A stretch of 13,535 nt of DNA from NCBI GenBank assembly GCA_903913355.1, contig CAIWKU010000355.1, forward strand, positions 1 through 13,535, written 5' to 3'. The position numbers and the translations under genes were made by a program. This DNA comes from an uncultured Bacteroidota bacterium. Lineage in GTDB: Bacteria > Bacteroidota > Bacteroidia > Chitinophagales > Chitinophagaceae. Shown piece by piece: positions 7,334-13,535 of the stretch; position 1 is the first letter of the stretch, and every line of letters starts with the position of its first letter. The notes beneath the pieces were generated by a model. That model was given only the letters and a program-made list of their open reading frames with translations. It was not told the DNA's origin and did not search any database.

Positions 7334-7341
7334 TATTTTTG
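7334..7341 (+). promoter_or_regulatory. -7 element of the nuo operon promoter
   Basis: TATTTTTG fits the Bacteroidota -7 consensus TAnnTTTG exactly, 20 bp before the nuoA ATG and just after a terminator. Transcription would start near 7345, leaving a leader of about 17 nt. No good TTTG was found at the -33 position, where the terminator's T-rich tail lies. Confidence 0.6.
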
Positions 7342-7361
7342 CGCTACAATAATCCAGAAAT

Positions 7362-7763
7362 ATGAGTTGGCTTTCTTTCCTTTCTGACGCAAGTGCTTCC
7401 AATTCAGCAAATAATTATTTTCCAATAGGCATTCAGTTAATCTTTGCTGCCGGCTTTGTAGCCTTCATGATTGGTTTCTCTGCATGGGTAGGCCCAAAGC
7501 GCAAAACAGCAGATAAACTTGAAAATTTTGCCAGTGGTATTGAAACGCATGGAAACGCGCGACAGCCCATGGCTATTAAGTATTTTCTGGTGGCTATCCT
7601 GTTTGTACTATTCGATGTAGAAGTGATTTTCTTCTATCCTTATGCTGTCAATTTTCGTGAGTTGGGTTGGCCCGGATTTGGGGCCGTACTAATGTTTGTT
7701 GCTTTTTTCCTGGTTGGGTTTGTCTATATCATTAAAAAAGGCGCCCTTAATTGGGAAGACTAG
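7362..7763 (+). CDS. nuoA: NADH-quinone oxidoreductase subunit A
   Basis: A 133-residue ND3 homologue and a membrane-arm subunit of complex I at the junction with the quinone site. It has three transmembrane helices (about 19-42, 72-95, 105-125). The family signature is present: GPKRKTADKLENFASGIE after helix 1, then ARQPMAIKYFLVAILFVLFD, with acidic Asp85 and Glu87 in helix 2 and FFYPYA. The loop has Ser-Gly where mitochondrial ND3 has a redox-switch Cys, as in most bacteria. It is the first gene of the operon, with nuoB 38 bp downstream. There is no Shine-Dalgarno; the ATG follows an A/T-rich leader. Confidence 0.96.
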   Translation: MSWLSFLSDASASNSANNYFPIGIQLIFAAGFVAFMIGFSAWVGPKRKTADKLENFASGIETHGNARQPMAIKYFLVAILFVLFDVEVIFFYPYAVNFRELGWPGFGAVLMFVAFFLVGFVYIIKKGALNWED

Positions 7764-7801
7764 AAAGATGATTGTTAATTATTAATAGCTAATTCGAAAA
7801 T

Positions 7802-8392
7802 ATGTCTCGTCCGGTAAGATTTAATATTCACCCCATCGAAGCCCAATTAGGCAATGCAGTATCTGTTGCGGAAGCGCCCGATGGCTATGCTGGCGAAGGT
7901 TTTTTTACTGCCAGGTTAAGCGATGTAGTTGGGCTTGCCCGAAAAAACTCTCTCTGGCCTCTGCCGTTTGCTACTTCCTGCTGTGGTATTGAGTTCATGG
8001 CTACCATGGGTTCACACTATGACTTAGCAAGGTTCGGCTCTGAAAGAGTTGGATTTTCTCCCAGGCAATGTGATCTGTTGATGGTAATGGGTACCATTGC
8101 CAAAAAAATGGCACCCGTACTTCGTCAGGTTTACCTGCAAATGGCTGAACCCAGATGGGTAATGGCAGTAGGTGCCTGTGCTTCCAGCGGGGGTATTTTT
8201 GATACCTACAGCGTTTTGCAGGGAATTGACCAAGTTATACCAGTGGATGTATATGTGCCGGGTTGTCCGCCAAGACCAGAAGCGATTTTAGATGGGTTCA
8301 TGAAAATACAGGAACTGGTTGGTCAGGAAAGTATTCGCAGAAGAAACAGTGAGCAATACAAGGCATTGATGAATGGGTATGGAATAGAATAA
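7802..8392 (+). CDS. nuoB: NADH-quinone oxidoreductase subunit B
   Basis: A 196-residue PSST-type subunit of the peripheral arm that carries the terminal [4Fe-4S] cluster N2, the direct donor to quinone. All four ligands are visible: the tandem pair Cys60-Cys61 in FATSCCGIEFM, Cys126 in GACASSGG, and Cys155 in PGCPPRPEA. The N-terminal ~40 residues are a lineage-variable extension. The C-terminal tail is basic (RRRN). It lies between nuoA and nuoC (42 bp gap) as in the standard operon order. No Shine-Dalgarno precedes the ATG. Confidence 0.98.
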   Translation: MSRPVRFNIHPIEAQLGNAVSVAEAPDGYAGEGFFTARLSDVVGLARKNSLWPLPFATSCCGIEFMATMGSHYDLARFGSERVGFSPRQCDLLMVMGTIAKKMAPVLRQVYLQMAEPRWVMAVGACASSGGIFDTYSVLQGIDQVIPVDVYVPGCPPRPEAILDGFMKIQELVGQESIRRRNSEQYKALMNGYGIE

Positions 8393-8434
8393 TCCCCATG
8401 GCGTAAAAGCTACAGATGGGATATATATAAACTT

Positions 8435-8941
8435 ATGGCAGTAACGAACGATTTGATTCAGCAGAAATTAACTGCAAAATTTGGAGAAGGGTTCTTCCAT
8501 TTCGAAGAATCATACGGTATGCTCACGATAGAAGCACCAAAAGAACAGAACCTGAAAGTGTTGCAGTTTCTCTATGAAGAAGAAGAACTCGCTTTCCGTT
8601 TTCTAACAGATCTTTGTGCGGTTAACTACCCTGATCTTCCGGGCCGCGAACTGGCCGTTGTATATCATTTGCATAATCTTGCTAATAACCTGCGTATTCG
8701 ATTCAAAGTGTTTACAGGAATTGAGAATCCCGATATTTTCACTGCGTCAAAACTATTTTCTTCCGCTAACTGGATGGAAAGAGAAACCTATGATTTTTTC
8801 GGAGTAAACTTTGTAGGACATCCTAATCTGAAAAGAATATTGAATGTAGATGAGATGGACTATTTTCCAATGAGGAAGGAATTTCCATTGGAAGACCAGA
8901 CCCGAAGAGATAAGGATGATGAAATGTTTGGAAGAGGATAA
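8435..8941 (+). CDS. nuoC: NADH-quinone oxidoreductase subunit C
   Basis: A 168-residue 30-kDa-type subunit of the complex I peripheral arm. It holds no cofactor and packs against NuoD and NuoB near the quinone chamber. The family signature is near the C-terminus: ERETYDFFGVNFVGHPNLKRIL, then FPMRKEFPLED. Upstream, LCAVNYPDL and YHLHNLANNLRIRFKVF are the usual alpha/beta core. It is a separate gene here, not the NuoCD fusion found in E. coli. It is followed by a 95-bp gap with an RNA hairpin before nuoD, the second-longest spacer in the cluster. Confidence 0.96.
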   Translation: MAVTNDLIQQKLTAKFGEGFFHFEESYGMLTIEAPKEQNLKVLQFLYEEEELAFRFLTDLCAVNYPDLPGRELAVVYHLHNLANNLRIRFKVFTGIENPDIFTASKLFSSANWMERETYDFFGVNFVGHPNLKRILNVDEMDYFPMRKEFPLEDQTRRDKDDEMFGRG

Positions 8942-8958
8942 ATAATAAGGTTTAGTGT

Positions 8959-8992
8959 TTTTGGACTGCACTCAGTTTTTGAAAGTCCAAAA
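8959..8992 (+). other. Intercistronic hairpin between nuoC and nuoD
   Basis: The arms ttttggact (8959-8967) and agtccaaaa (8984-8992) are perfect 9-bp complements with a 16-nt loop. There is no T-run after it on the plus strand (caaaaaacc follows), so it is not a standard terminator. It could act in mRNA processing or stability, or be a remnant of a dispersed repeat. Confidence 0.55.
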
Positions 8993-9036
8993 CAAAAAAC
9001 CAGGATCTTATAATAATATAGCGATACTGATAGAAT

Positions 9037-10269
9037 ATGACAGAGAACCATCACCATCACGTTAAACTGCCTGAAGGCTCGATAGAGAAACAGACCACTA
9101 CCCTCAACGTAGGGCCTACACACCCTGCTACCCATGGTGTGTTTCAAAATATTATGGAATTGGATGGTGAGCGTATTGTTTCTACTGAGTCAACCGTAGG
9201 TTATATTCACCGCGCTTTTGAAAAAATAGCTGAGCGCAGACCTTTATACCAGATCACACCGCTTACCGATCGATTGAATTATTGCAGCAGCCCCATCAAC
9301 AATATGGGCTGGCATCTTACCTGCGAAAAATTGCTGGGGGTAGAAACACCCAAAAGAGTGGATTATCTCCGCATCATCATCATGGAACTGGCCAGGATAT
9401 CCGACCACCTGATCTGTAATTCGATCGTTGGTGTGGATACCGGTGCCTATACCGGGTTCCTTTATGTGATGCAATACCGTGAATTAATCTATGAAATATA
9501 TGAAGAAGTATGTGGGTCCCGTCTTACTACTAATATTGGGCGTATTGGCGGCTTTGAAAGGAATTTCTCAAATACAGCGTTTACGAAACTCGAGAAATTC
9601 TTAAAAGAATATCCTTCCGTTCTGAAGGAATTTGAAAATCTATTTACCCGTAACCGGATATTCATGGAACGCACCATTGGTACCGGTGCCATTAGTGCTG
9701 AACGCGCATTGAATTATGGATTTACAGGTCCCAATTTACGCGCAACCGGCGTAGATTATGATGTTCGTGTGCATAGTCCCTATAGTAGTTACGAAGATTT
9801 TGATTTTACGATACCTGTTGGAAGTACGGGTGATAATTATGACCGGTTCCTGGTACGAAATGAAGAAATGTGGCAAAGCCTAGGTATTATTCAGCAGGCA
9901 TATCGGAAAATACAGGAGTTCAAAGGGGAAGAGGCAGAAGTGTTTCATGCCAATGTTCCGGAGTATTACCTGCCTGAGAAAAAAGATGTGTATACTAAAA
10001 TGGAAGCCCTGATCTGGCATTTCAAGATTATTATGGGTGAAGTGGATATGCCAAAAGGAGAAGTATATAAATCAGTAGAAGGTGGCAATGGCGAACTGGG
10101 CTTTTACCTGATTAGTGATGGAGGCCGCGCACCATTCCGTCTGCATTTCCGCAGACCTTGCTTTATCTATTACCAGGCCTACCCCGAACTAGTAACAGGA
10201 GGAATGCTGAGTGATGCGATTGTTACCATGAGTAGCTTGAACTTGATTGCGGGGGAAATGGATGCTTAA
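9037..10269 (+). CDS. nuoD: NADH-quinone oxidoreductase subunit D
   Basis: A 410-residue, full-length 49-kDa-type subunit that forms most of the quinone-binding chamber with NuoB. The start of the core is LNVGPTHPATHG; His33 corresponds to the quinone-head His of the 49-kDa subunit and Tyr82 (LNYCSS) to its partner Tyr. Their 49-residue spacing matches the known pair. Other family blocks are GYIHRAFEKIAERR, RISDHL, NIGRIGGFERNF and the C-terminal SSLNLIAGEMDA. The N-terminus MTENHHHHV has four consecutive histidines, a native feature of an otherwise normal gene. nuoE follows after 59 bp. Confidence 0.98.
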   Translation: MTENHHHHVKLPEGSIEKQTTTLNVGPTHPATHGVFQNIMELDGERIVSTESTVGYIHRAFEKIAERRPLYQITPLTDRLNYCSSPINNMGWHLTCEKLLGVETPKRVDYLRIIIMELARISDHLICNSIVGVDTGAYTGFLYVMQYRELIYEIYEEVCGSRLTTNIGRIGGFERNFSNTAFTKLEKFLKEYPSVLKEFENLFTRNRIFMERTIGTGAISAERALNYGFTGPNLRATGVDYDVRVHSPYSSYEDFDFTIPVGSTGDNYDRFLVRNEEMWQSLGIIQQAYRKIQEFKGEEAEVFHANVPEYYLPEKKDVYTKMEALIWHFKIIMGEVDMPKGEVYKSVEGGNGELGFYLISDGGRAPFRLHFRRPCFIYYQAYPELVTGGMLSDAIVTMSSLNLIAGEMDA

Positions 10270-10328
10270 ATAAAACAATGAAACAAGTAAGCAATAGCAC
10301 AAACATTGCTGAATTGTCAAACTGATAA

Positions 10329-10835
10329 ATGGTTATGAATAAATTTTCAGAAGAAAAACTCGCCAAAGTAAAAGAGATTATCTCTCACTATCCGGAAGGA
10401 AAGCAAAAAAGCGCACTCCTTCCTGTATTGCATATTGCACAGGATAGTTTTGGTGGCTGGCTGAGCGCAGAAACCATGGATTATGTAGCCGAATTACTTC
10501 AGATAACACCTATTGAAGTATATGAAGTAGCTACTTTCTATAGTATGTATAATCTGAAACCGGTTGGTAAATATATGTTTGAGGTTTGCCAAACAGGTCC
10601 ATGTATGCTGAATGGTTCTGATAATATCATTGCTTATATCGGAGAAAAACTGGGTATTAAACCCGGCGAAACAACAGCAGATGGTTTGTTTACATTAAAA
10701 ACGGCAGAATGTTTAGGTGCTTGCGGGTATGCCCCCATGATGCAGTTGGGCAAACACTATCGTGAACATTTAACCAAAGAAAAAGTGGATAGTATTATTG
10801 AAGAATGCAGAAAGAATGCTGAGGCAAATAATTAG
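10329..10835 (+). CDS. nuoE: NADH-quinone oxidoreductase subunit E
   Basis: A 168-residue 24-kDa-type thioredoxin-fold subunit carrying the [2Fe-2S] cluster N1a. The four ligands are Cys87 and Cys92 (CQTGPC) and Cys128 and Cys132 (CLGAC). The N-terminal helical part includes the typical LLPVLHIAQDSFGGWLS and EVYEVATFYSMYNLKPVGKY. ATG 10329 gives MVMNKF; ATG 10335, two codons in, is equally possible because neither has a Shine-Dalgarno. It sits on NuoF in the NADH-oxidising module and is directly followed by nuoF (68 bp). Confidence 0.97.
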   Translation: MVMNKFSEEKLAKVKEIISHYPEGKQKSALLPVLHIAQDSFGGWLSAETMDYVAELLQITPIEVYEVATFYSMYNLKPVGKYMFEVCQTGPCMLNGSDNIIAYIGEKLGIKPGETTADGLFTLKTAECLGACGYAPMMQLGKHYREHLTKEKVDSIIEECRKNAEANN

Positions 10836-10903
10836 TTTGGGTTTGAATAAGTCATTTCGATCAAAAAAATAAAATCAGCGGCAGTATCCGCAAATCGAAT
10901 AAT

Positions 10904-12256
10904 ATGGGTGTACAATTATTATTAGAAAAAGCAAAAGTAGAAGGCATCCGCAAGTACGAAGTGTACCGCAGGGAAGGCGGCTACCGTAGCGTGGAGAAAG
11001 CACTGAAAACAATGAGCCCGGAAGTCATTGTAGAAGAAGTGAAGAAAAGCGGATTAAGAGGAAGAGGTGGCGCAGGTTTTCCAACAGGAATGAAATGGAG
11101 CTTTATTGCCAAACCCGAAGGCGTTCCTCGTCACCTGGTTTGTAATGCAGACGAAAGCGAGCCGGGTACTTTTAAAGACAGGTTCCTGATGGAATTTATT
11201 CCGCACCTCTTGATTGAAGGATTAATCGTTTCTTCTTTTGCATTGGGAAGCAATACTACTTATATATATATCCGTGGCGAATATGCATGGGTTGCAGAGA
11301 TTTTAGAATTTGCCATCGGCGAAGCAAAAGCCAATGGATTTTTGGGTAAAAATATTCTAGGTACCGGTTTTGATTGTGAGATATATGTACATCGCGGTGC
11401 AGGTGCTTATATCTGTGGAGAAGAAACTGCTTTAATCGAATCTCTCGAAGGAAAAAGAGGTAACCCGCGTATCAAACCTCCTTTCCCTGCGATACAGGGA
11501 GCCTGGATGCGACCAACAGTTGTAAATAATGTGGAAACACTTGCGGCAATAGTTCCCATTATTAATTTGGGTGGAGACGAATATGCGAAGATCGGTGTAG
11601 GAAAATCTACAGGTACCAAGCTCATGTCGGCCTGTGGTAATATCAAAAAACCGGGTGTCTATGAAATCGATATGACGATCTCGGTTGAAGAATTTATTTT
11701 CAGTGATGAATATTGTGGCGGGATTGCCAATGGAAAAAGATTGAAAGCCTGTATACCCGGCGGTTCCTCAGTACCTATTTTGCCTGCCAACCTTTTATTG
11801 AAAACAGCAAAAGGGGATACCAGGTATATGAACTATGAAAGCCTGAGTGATGGCGGCTTTGCCACAGGTTCCATGATGGGATCAGGCGGATTTATTGTGT
11901 TGGATGAAGATCAGTGCGTAGTAAAAAATACCTATACATTTGCGCGATTCTACCGGCATGAAAGCTGCGGACAGTGTTCGCCATGCAGAGAAGGGACCGG
12001 TTGGATGGAAAAATTGTTATTAAGGTTGGAGAATGGACAAGGTAAGATTAGTGATATTGATTTGTTATGGGATATTCAACGAAAAATTGAAGGAAATACG
12101 ATTTGCCCGTTAGGAGATGCTGCGGCCTGGCCTGTAGCAGCTGCTATCAGACATTTCAGGGATGAATTTGAATGGCATGTAACCCATGCAGAAGAGGCAG
12201 TAAAAAGGAACTATGGATTGGCTCATTATGCAGACCCGATTCATGTGCCGGCTTAA
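10904..12256 (+). CDS. nuoF: NADH-quinone oxidoreductase subunit F
   Basis: A 450-residue 51-kDa-type subunit: it binds NADH and FMN and carries [4Fe-4S] cluster N3, the entry point for electrons. The Gly-rich GLRGRGGAGFPTGMKW (50-65) and NADESEPGTFKDR (81-93) are FMN/NADH-site blocks. GAGAYICGEETALIESLEG (165-183) and FPAIQGAWMRPTVVNNVETL follow. N3 ligands are Cys355, Cys358 and Cys361 (ESCGQCSPCREGTGW) and Cys401 (TICPLGDAAAWP). Length is normal. It is separated from nuoG by 105 bp that hold an inverted heptamer repeat. Confidence 0.98.
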   Translation: MGVQLLLEKAKVEGIRKYEVYRREGGYRSVEKALKTMSPEVIVEEVKKSGLRGRGGAGFPTGMKWSFIAKPEGVPRHLVCNADESEPGTFKDRFLMEFIPHLLIEGLIVSSFALGSNTTYIYIRGEYAWVAEILEFAIGEAKANGFLGKNILGTGFDCEIYVHRGAGAYICGEETALIESLEGKRGNPRIKPPFPAIQGAWMRPTVVNNVETLAAIVPIINLGGDEYAKIGVGKSTGTKLMSACGNIKKPGVYEIDMTISVEEFIFSDEYCGGIANGKRLKACIPGGSSVPILPANLLLKTAKGDTRYMNYESLSDGGFATGSMMGSGGFIVLDEDQCVVKNTYTFARFYRHESCGQCSPCREGTGWMEKLLLRLENGQGKISDIDLLWDIQRKIEGNTICPLGDAAAWPVAAAIRHFRDEFEWHVTHAEEAVKRNYGLAHYADPIHVPA

Positions 12257-12260
12257 ATAA

Positions 12261-12351
12261 TTCAAAATTCAAAAGGCAAAATTCAAAAAAATGGATACTG
12301 TCTTTTGTAAATGCCGAAAAGCATTTTGACTTTTTAATTTTGACTTTTGAT
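12261..12351. repeat. Inverted pair of 7-bp tandem arrays (4 + 4 units)
   Basis: The left arm 12261-12288 is four heptamers: ttcaaaa, ttcaaaa, ggcaaaa, ttcaaaa. The right arm 12324-12351 is ttttgac, tttttaa, ttttgac, ttttgat, whose reverse complement is again nnCAAAA-type heptamers. The arms match in 22 of 28 positions around a 35-nt spacer, which contains its own 6-bp hairpin aaatgc/gcattt (12309-12326). The right arm also contains TAATTTTG (12335-12342), a match to the -7 consensus TAnnTTTG 19 bp before the nuoG ATG. It looks like a copy of a dispersed intergenic element (inference). Confidence 0.75.
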
Positions 12352-12361
12352 TTTATAAAAT

Positions 12362-13480
12362 ATGTCAGAACAACCTTTATTCAAAGTAACCATCGATAAC
12401 ATTACTATCGAAGTGCCCGCCGGGACAACCATCCTGAATGCGGCTCGTAAAATAGGTGGTGATGTGGCCCCCCCCGCTATGTGCTACTATAGCAAACTGC
12501 AGGGTAGTGGTGGTAAATGCCGTACTTGTCTGGTAGAAGTAAGCAAAGGATCAGAAAAAGATCCACGACCCATGCCTAAACTGGTGGCATCCTGCCGTAC
12601 CACTGTCATGGATGGGATGGAAGTAAAAAATATTACCAGTCCAAAAGTACTGGATGCCCGCGCAGGTATTGTTGAATTTTTATTGCTGAACCATCCTTTG
12701 GATTGTCCTATCTGCGACCAGGCTGGCGAATGTCATTTACAGGATCTCAGTTATGAACATGGTAAAGAAGGCACCCGTTATGAGTTTCAGCGCCGCACTT
12801 TTAAAAAGCATGATTTAGGTCCGTATATTCAGTTACACATGACACGTTGCATTCTTTGCTATCGTTGTGTGTTTACGGCTGATCAATTGACACAAAAAAG
12901 AGAGCATGGAGTATTGGACAGAGGAGATCATTCTGAAATTGCCACATTGATAGAGAAAAGTCTCGAAAACGATTTTATTGGCAATGTGATTGATGTTTGC
13001 CCTGTTGGCGCACTAACCGATAAAACCTTCCGTTTCAAAAATCGTGTATGGTTTCTGAAACCAATGGATGCCCATAGAGATTGCCCTACCTGTAGCGGAA
13101 AAGTTACTTTATGGAACCGCGGTGATGAAGTGTTCCGGGTAACAGCTCGTAAAGATGAATGGGGTGAAGTGGAAAGTCTGGAAGATGGTAAAACTGCCTG
13201 GATCTGCAATACCTGTAGATTTGAAAAGAAAAAAACCAGTGATTGGGTAATCGAAGGACCCAGGAATATTAGCAGACATTCTGTGATTTCACAAGGGCAT
13301 TACCAGGGTAAGATTGGCACCCATAAACCAACAGAAACTTTTGAAGCAGTAAATGGTGGCAGAGAACCGAAAATATGGTTGGATATTCATTCAATCAGTG
13401 AAGTAAACCAACCTTCTATAGACCTTAGTCTGATTGAAGGACCGGCACACTCAACAGACTTTAATTCCAGAAAAGATTAA
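12362..13480 (+). CDS. nuoG: NADH-quinone oxidoreductase subunit G, short form
   Basis: A 372-residue Fe-S subunit of the NADH module. Ligands, in order: [2Fe-2S] N1b Cys41, Cys53, Cys56, Cys78. [4Fe-4S] N5 uses His111, Cys115, Cys118 and Cys124 (HPLDCPICDQAGEC). [4Fe-4S] N4 uses Cys163, Cys166, Cys169 and Cys213 (CILCYRC, DVCPVGALT). A small domain follows with Cys241/Cys244 (RDCPTC) and Cys282/Cys285 (WICNTCRF). The third Cys of an N7-type Cx2Cx3C is Val248, so N7 in its E. coli form is absent. The large molybdopterin-oxidoreductase-like domain of ~900-residue NuoG is missing. There is no frameshift: nuoH begins 14 bp later. Short NuoG is, to my knowledge, usual in Bacteroidota. Confidence 0.96.
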   Translation: MSEQPLFKVTIDNITIEVPAGTTILNAARKIGGDVAPPAMCYYSKLQGSGGKCRTCLVEVSKGSEKDPRPMPKLVASCRTTVMDGMEVKNITSPKVLDARAGIVEFLLLNHPLDCPICDQAGECHLQDLSYEHGKEGTRYEFQRRTFKKHDLGPYIQLHMTRCILCYRCVFTADQLTQKREHGVLDRGDHSEIATLIEKSLENDFIGNVIDVCPVGALTDKTFRFKNRVWFLKPMDAHRDCPTCSGKVTLWNRGDEVFRVTARKDEWGEVESLEDGKTAWICNTCRFEKKKTSDWVIEGPRNISRHSVISQGHYQGKIGTHKPTETFEAVNGGREPKIWLDIHSISEVNQPSIDLSLIEGPAHSTDFNSRKD

Positions 13481-13494
13481 TTGCAATTTATATC

Positions 13495-13535
13495 ATGACA
13501 TTACTCACTATCGACTGGCTCTTATTCACAGAAAA
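13495..13535 (+). CDS. nuoH: NADH-quinone oxidoreductase subunit H, 5' fragment
   Basis: An ATG at 13495, 14 bp after the nuoG stop, opens a frame that runs off the right edge after 13 full codons (MTLLTIDWLLFTE). The hydrophobic start and the position directly after nuoG fit NuoH, the ND1 homologue that lines the quinone chamber in the membrane. The sequence alone is too short to prove it; the call rests mainly on gene order. Confidence 0.72.
   Translation, partial: MTLLTIDWLLFTE

Noticed and set aside
12172..12399. 75-codon plus-strand ORF across the nuoF-nuoG gap
   Set aside because: It overlaps the end of nuoF and the start of nuoG in another frame and runs through the heptamer repeat; its Lys/Phe-rich composition reflects the repeat.
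12362..13480. NuoG truncated by a frameshift or sequencing error
   Set aside because: The frame is clean, the C-terminal tail ends with a normal stop, and nuoH starts 14 bp later, leaving no remnant of the missing domain.

Overview
The window looks like chromosomal DNA of a member of the Bacteroidota, probably of the Chitinophagaceae type (inference). The evidence is a low-GC genome with AT-rich leaders that lack Shine-Dalgarno sequences, -7 promoter elements fitting the Bacteroidota consensus TAnnTTTG, and lipoproteins with short N-terminal signals. The HisRS and complex I proteins also look Bacteroidota-like, including a short NuoG without a molybdopterin-type C-terminal domain. I see no transposase, integrase, phage gene or CRISPR array.

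Left part (1-2006): the 3' end of a probable DinB-like protein is followed by a small secreted protein with a DUF3471-like fold. A perfect 18-bp bidirectional terminator separates it from a convergent small lipoprotein gene. A 736-bp stretch with no convincing gene follows; it holds an 11-bp tandem repeat and a marginal 51-codon reading frame.

Middle part (2007-4259): on the minus strand, a low-molecular-weight protein tyrosine phosphatase gene and hisS form a two-gene unit. A good promoter lies so close to the phosphatase start that its mRNA is probably leaderless or nearly so. The 337-bp divergent gap upstream contains only small hairpins and a tRNA-like degenerate patch.

Right part (4260-13535): on the plus strand, three closely spaced genes (a two-helix membrane protein, a PstS-like periplasmic-binding lipoprotein, and a large exported TPR protein) end at an intrinsic terminator. 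A fresh -7 element then starts the complex I operon nuoA-B-C-D-E-F-G-(H). Cluster ligands are intact in NuoB (N2), NuoE (N1a), NuoF (N3) and NuoG (N1b, N5, N4), and the quinone-site His and Tyr are present in NuoD. The encoded complex should therefore carry electrons from NADH through FMN and the Fe-S chain to quinone. NuoG ends at 372 residues and has a Cx2C...Cx2C pair where an N7-type site would lie.

I did not find a clearly new biological system. The most interesting signals are an inverted pair of heptamer repeat arrays between nuoF and nuoG, the unusual NuoG C-terminus, and the membrane/PstS-like/TPR trio next to nuo.
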